Both the position numbers and the translations under genes were made by a program. DNA of 64,000 nucleotides from DASQUK01 sp963717085 (lineage in GTDB: Bacteria; Actinomycetota; Acidimicrobiia; Acidimicrobiales; VFJN01). A model generated the notes under the pieces. That model saw nothing but the letters and a program-made list of their open reading frames with translations. It made no database searches and was not told where the DNA came from. Positions 25,853-33,689 of this stretch are shown in pieces. Location of the stretch: positions 1 to 64,000 of the forward strand of contig CAVQVM010000020.1 in NCBI GenBank assembly GCA_963717085.1. Direction: 5' to 3'. Position 1 is the first letter of the stretch. Each line of letters begins with the position of its first letter.

Positions 25853-27523
25853 ATGGGTGACATGTCCGCCACCCACGAGGTCACGAACCAGCCGCCGCCG
25901 CTCGAGGGCTACGACGTGTTCGGTACCGACGCCGCCCTCGTGGAGGCCGTCGAGCGCGAGGGCGCCGGCTGGGCCGTCGACGACCTGCATGCGCTCGGCC
26001 GCCTGGCCGGGTCACCCGAAGCCATCGGGTGGGGGTTCGACGCCAACCGCCACCCGCCCGAGCTGCGCACCCACGACCGCTACGGGCATCGCATCGACGA
26101 GGTTGCCTACCACCCCGCCTACCACGAGCTGATGCAGGTTGCCGTGTCGCACGGCCTGCACGGCGCGCCGTGGGCGGTCGACCAGGCGGGGACCCACGTG
26201 GCGCGGGCGGCGGGCTTCGTGGTGTGGTCCCAGGTCGACACCGGGCACGGCTGCCCGATCTCCATGACCTACTCGATCGTGCCCGCACTACGGACCCAGT
26301 CCGACCTGGCCGCCGAGTGGGAGCCCCGTCTCGTGGCCCGGGCCTACGACCCGCGCAACGTGGCCGCCCGCGAGAAGCTCGGCGTTCTCGCCGGCATGGG
26401 CATGACCGAGAAGCAGGGCGGGTCCGACGTCCGGGCCAACACCACCCGAGCCGAGCGGGTCGCCGGGGGCGGCGACGACGGCGACCGTGGCATGTGGGGG
26501 CTCACCGGGCACAAGTGGTTCTGCTCGGCGCCGATGTCGGACGTGTTCCTGATGCTGGCGCAGGCCCCGGGGGGGTTGACGTGCTTCCTCGTGCCGCGCT
26601 GGCTGCCCGAGGGCGAGCGCAACTCGGGGTTCCGGATCGTGCGCTTGAAGGACAAGCTCGGCAACCGGTCCAACGCGTCGAGCGAGATCGAGCTGGATGG
26701 TGCGCTCGCGTGGCTGGTCGGCGAGGAGGGCCGGGGCATCCGCACGATCATCGACATGGTCGCCCACACCCGGCTGGACTGCGTGCTGGGGGCGACCGCC
26801 ACGATGCGGCAGGCCACCGCTCAGGCGCTCCACCACACCGCTCACCGGTCGGCATTCGGCTCGACGCTGGTCGACCAGCCGCTCATGCGGGCGGTGCTCG
26901 CCGACCTGGCGGTGGAGTCCGAGGCGGCGACCGTGACGGCGATGCGGCTGGCCCGTGCGTTCGACGAGGCCGCCCGCGGTGACGAGGACGCCGACGCCCT
27001 CCGGCGGATCGCCACCGCTGTGGGCAAGTACTGGACCTGCAAGCGCCAGCCGACCCACGTCGGCGAGGCGCTCGAGTGCCTGGGCGGGAACGGCTACGTC
27101 GAGGAATCGATCATGCCCCGGCTGTTCCGCGAGAGCCCGCTCAACGGCATCTGGGAGGGCTCGGGCAACGTGATCTGCCTGGACGTGCTGCGGGCGATGG
27201 CCCGCGAGCCGGCGGCGTTGGAGGCCTTCCTGACCGAGATGGACGCCGCTCGCGGCGCGGACGAGCGGCTCGACGGCGCCGTGGCTCGCGTGCGCCGCGA
27301 GCTCGGGGACCTGGTCGGCATCGAGGCCCGGGCCCGGCGGGTCGTCGAGGCCATGGCCCTGGCCTTCCAGGGCAGCCTGCTCGTGCGCCACGGTCATCCG
27401 GCCGTCGCGGAGGCGTTCTGCGCTTCCCGGCTGACCGGCGAGGAGGGGCTGGCGCTGGGCACGCTGCCGCCGGGACTCGATCTCTCCACGATCATCGAGC
27501 GGGCCCAGCCCAAGGTCGGCTAG
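25853..27523 (+). CDS. AidB-like acyl-CoA dehydrogenase
   Basis: 556 residues (the ATG at 25862 is an alternative start three codons on). The long AidB-type N-terminal domain is followed by the diagnostic GMGMTEKQGGSDVRANTT, LTGHKWFCSAPMSDVFL, RLKDKLGNRSNASSEIEL and CLGGNGYVEESIMPRLFRES. AidB proteins bind FAD and are linked to protection from alkylating agents; some relatives oxidise branched acyl-CoA. It may not take part in beta-oxidation. A long inverted-repeat element begins at its stop codon. Confidence 0.9.
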   Translation: MGDMSATHEVTNQPPPLEGYDVFGTDAALVEAVEREGAGWAVDDLHALGRLAGSPEAIGWGFDANRHPPELRTHDRYGHRIDEVAYHPAYHELMQVAVSHGLHGAPWAVDQAGTHVARAAGFVVWSQVDTGHGCPISMTYSIVPALRTQSDLAAEWEPRLVARAYDPRNVAAREKLGVLAGMGMTEKQGGSDVRANTTRAERVAGGGDDGDRGMWGLTGHKWFCSAPMSDVFLMLAQAPGGLTCFLVPRWLPEGERNSGFRIVRLKDKLGNRSNASSEIELDGALAWLVGEEGRGIRTIIDMVAHTRLDCVLGATATMRQATAQALHHTAHRSAFGSTLVDQPLMRAVLADLAVESEAATVTAMRLARAFDEAARGDEDADALRRIATAVGKYWTCKRQPTHVGEALECLGGNGYVEESIMPRLFRESPLNGIWEGSGNVICLDVLRAMAREPAALEAFLTEMDAARGADERLDGAVARVRRELGDLVGIEARARRVVEAMALAFQGSLLVRHGHPAVAEAFCASRLTGEEGLALGTLPPGLDLSTIIERAQPKVG

Positions 27524-27686
27524 TGGGGCGGCTCGCAACACGGCGCCGGAAATCAACGGCCCCCGACGCCGCTGGCTGCGTCCTCGTCCTCGCCGCAGCT
27601 ACGGCTGCGCCTTCGTCCTGCGTCCTTGCCATCGACGCCGGATGGCTCGCCGATTTCCGGGCGAGCGTTACGAGCCGCCCCACTAG
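27520..27686. repeat. 167-bp inverted-repeat element between convergent genes
   Basis: Perfect 16-base ends CTAGTGGGGCGGCTCG (27520-27535) and its complement (27671-27686). Ten bases inside each end lies a second perfect pair, CCGGAAATC (27546-27554) and GATTTCCGG (27652-27660). The symmetric spacing gives a long cruciform. The left end overlaps the stop codon of the AidB-like gene. It could be a small non-autonomous mobile element (MITE or REPIN-like) or a large bidirectional terminator. Confidence 0.8.
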
Positions 27687-27764
27687 CGGGCTCGCCATTC
27701 GGTCGGCCGTCGGCCGTCGGGCCGTCGCCGAACCGGGCCCGGCACCGGGCCGGGGGTCGTGGTC

Positions 27765-28913
27765 CTACAGCCGCTCGATGATCGTCACGTTGGCCTGGCC
27801 GCCGCCCTCGCACATCGTCTGGAGGCCCCAGCGCCCGCGGCGGCGCTCCAGCTCGTGGAGCAGAGTCGTCATCAGGCGGGCGCCGGTGGCGCCGAGCGGG
27901 TGGCCGAGTGCGATGGCACCGCCGTTGACGTTGACCCGGGCCATGTCGGCGCCGGCCTCCTTGGCCCAGGCGATGACGACGGAGGCGAACGCCTCGTTGA
28001 TCTCGACCAGGTCGATGTCGTCGAGGCGCATGCCGGTCCTGGCCAGCGCGTGGGCGGTGGCGGGGATCGGAGCGGTCAGCATCCACACCGGGTCGTCCGC
28101 GCGCACCGAGATGTGGTGGACCCGCGCCCGCGGCGAGAGCCCGTGGTCCGCGAGCCCGCGCTCGTTGACGATCAGCAGCGCCGCCGAGGCGTCGGAGATC
28201 TGCGACGAGCACGCCGCCGTCACGCGCCCGCCCTCGGTCAGGGCCGGCAGTGAGCGGATCTTGTCCCAGTCGGGCTCTCGTGGCCCCTCGTCGGCCGTGC
28301 ACTCGCCCAGCGGCACGATCTCGGCGTCGAAGCGGCCCTCGTCGCGGGCCCGGATGGCCCGGGTGTGGGACTCGGCGGCGAACTCCTCCATCTCCTCGCG
28401 CCCGATGTCCCACTTCTCGGCGATCAACTCCGCCGACCGGAACTGGCTCACTTCCTGCGTGCCGTAACGTGCGACCCATCCCCGCGACCCCGTGAACGGA
28501 TCGTCGAAGCCCAACGGCTGGCCGGCGGTCATGGCCGACGAGATGGGGATCTGCGACATCTGCTGCACGCCGCCGGCCACGACCACGTCCATCGTCCCCG
28601 ACAGCACCGCCTGCGTGGCGAAGTGGATGGCCTGCTGCGACGATCCGCACTGGCGGTCGACGGTGGTGCCGGGCACGTGCTCGGGGAGCCCCGCGGCCAG
28701 CCAGCAGGTGCGGGCGATGTCGCCGGCCTGGCCGCCGATGGTGTCGACGCAGCCGAACACGACGTCCTCCACCGCCGCGGGGTCGACGCCCGTGCGCTCG
28801 ACCAGGGCCGCCAGGCTGTGCGCACCCAGATCGGCAGGGTGGACGCCGGCCAGTCCACCACCGCGCCTGCCGACCGGCGTGCGAACTGCGTCGACGATGT
28901 AGGCCTCGCTCAT
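27765..28913 (-). CDS. fadA6: Thiolase of steroid-ring degradation (FadA6-like)
   Basis: 382 residues. The ATG opening MSEAYIVDAVRTPVGRRGGG has AGGAGTCAGG upstream. Active-site Cys in TVDRQCGSSQQAI (C89); His and second Cys in NGGAIALGHPLGATGARL and TMCEGGGQANVTI. The long matching stretches QIPISSAMTAGQPLGF and SELIAEKWDIGREEMEEF are those of FadA6 (Rv3556c), which performs thiolysis after the last steroid rings have been opened. It lies 67 bases downstream of ipdC on the same strand and is probably in its transcript. Confidence 0.9.
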   Translation of the reverse strand: MSEAYIVDAVRTPVGRRGGGLAGVHPADLGAHSLAALVERTGVDPAAVEDVVFGCVDTIGGQAGDIARTCWLAAGLPEHVPGTTVDRQCGSSQQAIHFATQAVLSGTMDVVVAGGVQQMSQIPISSAMTAGQPLGFDDPFTGSRGWVARYGTQEVSQFRSAELIAEKWDIGREEMEEFAAESHTRAIRARDEGRFDAEIVPLGECTADEGPREPDWDKIRSLPALTEGGRVTAACSSQISDASAALLIVNERGLADHGLSPRARVHHISVRADDPVWMLTAPIPATAHALARTGMRLDDIDLVEINEAFASVVIAWAKEAGADMARVNVNGGAIALGHPLGATGARLMTTLLHELERRRGRWGLQTMCEGGGQANVTIIERL

Positions 28914-28980
28914 CCTGACTCCTGGCACGTCGGCGCCCGGGCGACGCCGAGGTCTCGGAACTGTGTGGGGGCGGGAACGG

Positions 28981-30072
28981 TCATGGGCCCTGTAGGCGTT
29001 CGAGGGTGGCGGTCGCCTCGGCGGCGATGCGTTCGAGGAGCTCGGCCACGGTGGGCAGCTCGTCGATCACGCCGGTGACCTGACCCGTCGGCAGCACGCC
29101 GACCTCGGGCTCGCCGTCCACCAGCGCCGCCTTGATGAGCATGGGTGCATTGGCGGCCATGGCCACCTGCGCCCACGACAGCCCCTGGTTCCTGCGCATG
29201 GCCACACCCTCGCGGACCAGGTCGGGAAGGGGCGTTCCGGTCATGCGGCGAAAGGCGAGTGCCGCCCGCAGCGCCCGTGGCAGTCGGCTTAGCGGCGAGG
29301 CCCGCTCCAGCCGGTCGACCGTCTGGGTGCGGATCACCCTCTGCGGTGCGCCGTCGAGTGCGGTGGTGACCACCGTGTCGGTCACGGCCGCATCGAGGTA
29401 ACGCCGCTTGATCGCATCGGGCACGCGGCTCTCGCGGGTGAGCAGGAAGCGGGTGCCCATGGCCACGCCGTCGGCGCCCCACGCCAGGGCAGCCACGAGG
29501 CCACGCCCGTCGTAGAAGCCCCCGGCCGCCAGGACCGGGATCTCGGCCCCCACGGCGTCGACCACCTGCGGCAGCAGCAGCGACGTCGGGACCACGCCCG
29601 TGTGCCCGCCGCCTTCCCCGCCCTGCGCGATGACGGCGTCGACGCCCCACTCCAGCATCTTCTCGGCGTGGCGCCGGGCGCCCACCGTGGGCATGACGAG
29701 CACGCCCGCGCCATGGAGCTCGGCGATCGCATCCTTGGTGGGTGCGCCGGCGAAGCTGACCATCCGGACGCCCTCCCGGACGCACAGCTCGATGCGATCG
29801 GCGAGGTCCGGCTGGTCCGCCCGCAGGTTGACCCCGAAGGCATGGGGGGTCCGCTCCTTGACGGCGGTGATCGACTCGGCCAGCTGATCGGGCGTCATGG
29901 TGACCGCGGCGAGGATGCCGAACCCACCGGCACAGCTGGTGGCGCCGGTCAGCGAGGCGCCCGACACCCAGCCCATCCCCGTCTGCACGATGGGATAGCG
30001 GCAGCCCACCAGGTCGCAGAACCGGGTGCGAAGCGCCGGGTGCAGCGCCGAACCTGACGCCGCGTCAGACAT
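28981..30072 (-). CDS. ipdC: IpdC-like flavin oxidoreductase (NPD family) of steroid C/D-ring breakdown
   Basis: 363 residues, nitronate-monooxygenase-type TIM barrel: YPIVQTGMGWVSGASLTGAT, GVNLRADQPDL, VIAQGGEGGGHTG, LAAGGFYDGRGLVAAL and MGTRFLLTRES, the FMN-binding pattern. IpdC acts on the CoA-activated indane intermediate in the KstR2 pathway. The identification rests on family match plus location beside fadA6, ipdAB and echA20. A perfect palindrome overlaps codons 2-7, so the real start may be uncertain; no better start is seen downstream. Confidence 0.88.
   Translation of the reverse strand: MSDAASGSALHPALRTRFCDLVGCRYPIVQTGMGWVSGASLTGATSCAGGFGILAAVTMTPDQLAESITAVKERTPHAFGVNLRADQPDLADRIELCVREGVRMVSFAGAPTKDAIAELHGAGVLVMPTVGARRHAEKMLEWGVDAVIAQGGEGGGHTGVVPTSLLLPQVVDAVGAEIPVLAAGGFYDGRGLVAALAWGADGVAMGTRFLLTRESRVPDAIKRRYLDAAVTDTVVTTALDGAPQRVIRTQTVDRLERASPLSRLPRALRAALAFRRMTGTPLPDLVREGVAMRRNQGLSWAQVAMAANAPMLIKAALVDGEPEVGVLPTGQVTGVIDELPTVAELLERIAAEATATLERLQGP
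30054..30068. promoter_or_regulatory. CTGACG-N3-CGTCAG operator at ipdC
   Basis: CTGACGCCGCGTCAG is a perfect 6+3+6 palindrome covering codons 2-7 of ipdC. It is identical in its arms to the sites before echA20 (33135-33149) and fadE30 (45549-45563). Likely the binding site of a common repressor. Confidence 0.75.
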
Positions 30073-30183
30073 CTGCTCAGACTACGAGCCGGTCCGGCAG
30101 ACCCGCCAACGGCGAGACAGCTCCCTTGTGTGCGGTCGTACCCTGGGGACGGCGGGCCGCGAGCCGACAAGGAGGTGCTTCCC

Positions 30184-30663
30184 ATGAGGGGTGCAAGCCT
30201 CGTCAAGCTGACGATGGCCGCCGGCGTCGGGGCGACGCTCGCCTACGTTTTCGATCCAGTCCGCGGGCGCAGGCGCCGGGCCGAACTGAAGGATCGGAGC
30301 CGGGCGACCCTGCGTCGCGAGGTGCGGGCAGTCGAACGCCACGCCAGCTACGGCAAGGGGCGGGCCGAGGGCGTGATCCACAAGCTCCGTCACCCGCAGC
30401 CGCATGTCCCCGAGGACGACCTGACGCTGGCCGACAAGATCCGCAGCGAGGTGCTCGGGCGGGTCGACGGTCCCCACCTGACGATCGACGTCAACAACCG
30501 GGTGGTCACGCTCCGGGGCGAGGTGCCCGATCAGCAGGCGGGCCAGCACGTCGAGCGCGAGGTGCGGGCGACCGCGGGCGTCAGCGACGTCGTGAACCTG
30601 CTCCACCAGCCGGGAACGCCGGCGCCCAACAAGGCCGACGCCCTCCGGGCCGAGGGCGAGTAG
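30184..30663 (+). CDS. BON-domain protein with N-terminal membrane helix
   Basis: 159 residues. The ATG opening MRGASLVKLTMAAGVGATLA has the strong SD AAGGAGGTG. An N-terminal helix with the FDPVRGRRRRAELKDRS signature of YtxH-like small proteins is followed by a BON domain (about residues 75-140: ADKIRSEVLGRVDGPHLTID, VVTLRGEVPDQQAG, VNLLHQPG). BON domains bind phospholipid membranes or act in stress protection. It is on the opposite strand between ipdB and ipdC and interrupts the steroid block; no pathway role is evident. Confidence 0.8.
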   Translation: MRGASLVKLTMAAGVGATLAYVFDPVRGRRRRAELKDRSRATLRREVRAVERHASYGKGRAEGVIHKLRHPQPHVPEDDLTLADKIRSEVLGRVDGPHLTIDVNNRVVTLRGEVPDQQAGQHVEREVRATAGVSDVVNLLHQPGTPAPNKADALRAEGE

Positions 30664-30703
30664 GTCGGGGGCCCGGCCGGACGTCGGGCCGTCAGACGCG
30701 CAG

Positions 30704-31465
30704 TCAGGCGGGGTCGGGCACCTCGCGCTCGCGAGCGTCCCCGGGGTCGATGACCTCGCGGATCAGCCGCAGCTCGTCGGGCGTGGGGAGCCGCGAGTCC
30801 GGCACGTCGGCCGGTACCACCAGCTCGAAGCCCGTGGCGGCGAGGACGTCGTCCACGCCTACGCCGGGGTGGACGGACCGCAGCCGCATGCGGCGATCGG
30901 GGGTTTCGAAGTCGAAGACGCCGAGGTTGGACACCACCCGGCGGACGTCGACGAAGCGCGCCGCGGACCCCAGGGCGGCGGCCCGGTCCCAGCCGATGCC
31001 GGTGACGGTGTCGACCTTGTCGACGAAGACCCTGGGGCCGTGGTTGGGCACCCAGTAGCTGGTGGGGTCGTTGATGGTGTTGCCCGGGGCGCCGCGGTAG
31101 CCGAGCAGCTGCACCGTGGGCCGGTCGTAGTCTCCGATGGCGGCGAGGTTCTGGTTGCCGTAGCGGTCGACCTGCGAGGCGCCCATCATCACGTGGCGAC
31201 GGCCCGACCACACCCAGTCGAACATCGATCGGTACGGGTTCCAGTACTCGATCACGCGCTCGTCGGGCGGCACCGCGGCCCGGTCGTTGGCGACGAGCGC
31301 GGCTTCGCCGTCGGTCATGGCCAGGTCCGGCTCGAACGTGGCCCGGGCCAGGCGCCCCCCGATCATGGGGATGGTTCCGATCGGGTTGGCGAGCAGCTCG
31401 CCGTCGCCCCGGAAGGACTCGGCGACCGCCACCACGCACACCTCCGCACGGGTGACGTGCGTCAT
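30704..31465 (-). CDS. ipdB: IpdB, beta subunit of the steroid-ring hydrolase
   Basis: 253 residues of the CoA-transferase family I fold: ESFRGDGELLANPIGTIPMI, EYWNPYRSMFDWVWSGRRHV, MGASQVDRYGNQNL and LRSVHPGVGVDDVLAATGFE. With IpdA it forms the enzyme that hydrolytically opens the last steroid ring of COCHEA-CoA in mycobacteria. Its ATG overlaps the ipdA stop (ATGA), the coupling expected for two subunits of one complex. Confidence 0.93.
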   Translation of the reverse strand: MTHVTRAEVCVVAVAESFRGDGELLANPIGTIPMIGGRLARATFEPDLAMTDGEAALVANDRAAVPPDERVIEYWNPYRSMFDWVWSGRRHVMMGASQVDRYGNQNLAAIGDYDRPTVQLLGYRGAPGNTINDPTSYWVPNHGPRVFVDKVDTVTGIGWDRAAALGSAARFVDVRRVVSNLGVFDFETPDRRMRLRSVHPGVGVDDVLAATGFELVVPADVPDSRLPTPDELRLIREVIDPGDAREREVPDPA

Positions 31466-32334
31466 GCCGTGCGTTCCCTGACCTTGCGCTGATACTCGGC
31501 CTCGGGGATGTCGATCCACTCGGCGCGGAACGCCGCCCAGGCCTCGGGCGACCGGGCCGACGCTGCGTAATCCCGTTGCAGCGCCTCGTCCCGGGGGTAA
31601 TCGGGTTCGCACAGGGTGAAGTGGGCGCCGCCCGGTGCCGACACGACGCCGTCGACCATCATCCGGCTGATCCGCAACTGGTGGACGCACCCCTCGTCGT
31701 GCAGGTCGGCGGTCTCGACGACGCGCTCGGCGGAGATGAAGCGGCCGCCGGTGGGAGCGGCCTGGAGCATGAGGTCGTCCCAGTACAGGTCGGGCCCCAG
31801 GAACATCGCATTGCCGCGGCGGTCCGCCCGGTTGAGGTGGCAGATGCTGGCGTCGAGGCGAAGTGCCGGCATGGCCACCAGCTCTTCGGCCTCGCCGTCG
31901 CGGCCGGGGACCGGGGACGTGAACGTCCGCAGCTCGCCGTTGTCGCGCAGCAGGTCCGAACCCAGCCCGGCCCGGCTCGGCAGAAAGGGCAATCGCCACG
32001 CCGCCGCCTGCAGCCCCAGGTGGAACAACCCCTCATCGAGCGGCTCGTCCTCGATGGCGCCCGCCTGGCGGGCGGCGCGGAAGTGGGGCTCGAGCGGGAT
32101 GGAGTCGAGCGACACGAACGCGTAGATCGCCTTGCGGACCTTGCCGGCGGCGCACAGCAGGCCGAGGTCGGGGCCGCCGTGGGTGACGATCACGAGGTCG
32201 GTCAGGTTGCTGCGCACCATGGCGCGGACGATCGACATCGGCTTGCGCCGGCTGGCCCAACCGCCGATCGCGATGGTCATGCCCGAGCGCAGCCGACCGA
32301 CCACCTCCTCTTCGGTCATCAGCTTGTCTGGCAT
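31462..32334 (-). CDS. ipdA: IpdA, alpha subunit of the steroid-ring hydrolase
   Basis: 290 residues. MTEEEVVGRLRSGMTIAIGG, then GWASRRKPMSIVRAMVRSNL and DLVIVTHGGPDLGLLCAAGK are the N-terminal CoA-transferase-like motifs of IpdA. Later come LNRADRRGNAMFLGPDLYWD and VDGVVSAPGGAHFTLCEPDY. It pairs with IpdB in the ring-cleaving hydrolase. It lies ten bases downstream of echA20 and is coupled to ipdB, forming the transcript echA20-ipdA-ipdB. Confidence 0.94.
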   Translation of the reverse strand: MPDKLMTEEEVVGRLRSGMTIAIGGWASRRKPMSIVRAMVRSNLTDLVIVTHGGPDLGLLCAAGKVRKAIYAFVSLDSIPLEPHFRAARQAGAIEDEPLDEGLFHLGLQAAAWRLPFLPSRAGLGSDLLRDNGELRTFTSPVPGRDGEAEELVAMPALRLDASICHLNRADRRGNAMFLGPDLYWDDLMLQAAPTGGRFISAERVVETADLHDEGCVHQLRISRMMVDGVVSAPGGAHFTLCEPDYPRDEALQRDYAASARSPEAWAAFRAEWIDIPEAEYQRKVRERTA

Positions 32335-32344
32335 CGGTGCGCCC

Positions 32345-33106
32345 TCAGCGGGAGGTGTCGGTGTCGCGGCCCTCGACGAAGGCGTTGCGGTGCTCGTCGG
32401 CCACCCCCGACAGGTTCAGCTCGAAGGTGAAGCCCTGTTCGAAGCGGTAGCTGCGCCGGACGTCCCACAGGTCGATGCCGTTGAGCGACTCCTTGGCGGC
32501 GCGGATCACGGTCGGCGACTTGGCGGCGATCGCCTCGGCCACTTCGAGTGCCGCCGCCCGCAGCTCGTTGCGGGGCACCACCTTCAGGACCGATCCGAAG
32601 GCGGCCAGCTCGTCCGCGGTGGCGGTGGCCGCGGTGTAGACCATGGCACGCATCTTGTGCTGGGGAACCAGCCGCGCCAGGTGGGTGGCGGCGCCGAGGG
32701 CACCGCGGTCGACCTCGGGCAGCCCGAACGTGGCGTCGTCCGACGCCACCACGATGTCAGCGTTGCCGACGAGGCCGATGCCGCCGCCGAGGCAGTAGCC
32801 GTGCACCGCTGCCAGCACCGGCACCTTGCACTCGTAGACCGCTGCGAACGCCTCGAAGCAGCCCCGGTTGGCGCCCACGAGGACGTCGAAGCCCTCGTTC
32901 GCCTGCATCTCCTTGATGTCCACGCCGGCATTGAACCCCCGGCCCTCGGCCCGCAGGACGACCGCCCGCACCGCGGTGTCCTCGCCGAGCTCCCGCACGG
33001 CCGAGGCCAGTTCGAACCATCCGGCCACGGTCAGGGCATTGACCGGCGGGTTCTCCATCACGACCTCGGCGACCCCGGAGTCGTGGCGCTCGGTGGTGAT
33101 CGGCAT
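32345..33106 (-). CDS. echA20: EchA20-like ring-opening hydrolase (crotonase family)
   Basis: 253 residues of crotonase fold: VVMENPPVNALTVAGWFELA, the oxyanion loops EGRGFNAGVDIKEMQ and VHGYCLGGGIGLVGNADIVV, then DATFGLPEVDRGALGAATHL. In mycobacteria EchA20 hydrolyses a ring of the CoA-linked indanone intermediate before IpdAB acts. Assignment is based on fold plus its position as first gene of the echA20-ipdA-ipdB unit. A perfect palindrome lies 28 bases upstream of its ATG. Confidence 0.92.
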   Translation of the reverse strand: MPITTERHDSGVAEVVMENPPVNALTVAGWFELASAVRELGEDTAVRAVVLRAEGRGFNAGVDIKEMQANEGFDVLVGANRGCFEAFAAVYECKVPVLAAVHGYCLGGGIGLVGNADIVVASDDATFGLPEVDRGALGAATHLARLVPQHKMRAMVYTAATATADELAAFGSVLKVVPRNELRAAALEVAEAIAAKSPTVIRAAKESLNGIDLWDVRRSYRFEQGFTFELNLSGVADEHRNAFVEGRDTDTSR

Positions 33107-33134
33107 CCGGCAGCGGCCCTCGGCTCGATGGCGC

Positions 33135-33149
33135 CTGACGCTTCGTCAG
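33135..33149. promoter_or_regulatory. CTGACG-N3-CGTCAG operator upstream of echA20
   Basis: CTGACGCTTCGTCAG, a perfect 6+3+6 palindrome, 28 bases before the echA20 ATG. Its arms are shared exactly with the sites at ipdC and fadE30. The placement over the promoter region fits a repressor site. Confidence 0.8.
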
Positions 33150-33239
33150 ACGGCCGACGCAACGTAGGTCGGTGCCGTCGCCGCCCACAACCCGCTCGAT
33201 TCCCTGACGGTGTAAGGCCATGTCTACGCTCTCGAACCG

Positions 33240-33674
33240 ATGAAGCGCACCGTCGCGTCGCTGCTGGGCCTCGTGCTCGTCGCCGGTTCGTTCGCCGCCT
33301 GTGGCGGCGACGACGCCAGCGCCGGCGGCGACGCGGGGCTCTCCACCTCGGACGGCTCGTCCGACGACTCGGTGCCCGAGGACGTCGTGGTCATCGACAC
33401 CGACCCCGCCGAGGTCATCGCTCTCGACAACTCGTTCCGTCCGGAGAACATCGAGGTGCCCGCCGGCACCGAGGTTGTCTGGACCAACAAGGGTCGCAAC
33501 GAGCACAACGTCCTCCACGTGGACGGCGACGACTGGGGGGTGGAGGTCGACGATTTTCAGCCGGGTGCCTCCTATTCGCACACCTTCGACGAAGCCGGCG
33601 TGTACCGCTACTACTGCTCGATCCACGGCACGACCGACGCTGGCATGATCGGGACGATCGTCGTCAGCGGCTGA
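33240..33674 (+). CDS. Plastocyanin-like cupredoxin lipoprotein
   Basis: 144 residues. A lipoprotein signal with lipobox FAAC (C21) is followed by an acidic linker and a single cupredoxin domain (about 55-144). The blue-copper ligands are all present: H89 in NEHNVL, C126 and H129 in YYCSIHG, M135 in AGMIG. It is likely an electron carrier anchored on the outer face of the membrane. It starts a three-gene exported set with the beta-helix lipoprotein 15 bases downstream. Confidence 0.9.
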   Translation: MKRTVASLLGLVLVAGSFAACGGDDASAGGDAGLSTSDGSSDDSVPEDVVVIDTDPAEVIALDNSFRPENIEVPAGTEVVWTNKGRNEHNVLHVDGDDWGVEVDDFQPGASYSHTFDEAGVYRYYCSIHGTTDAGMIGTIVVSG

Positions 33675-33689
33675 GCCCAGGAGAAGCGC

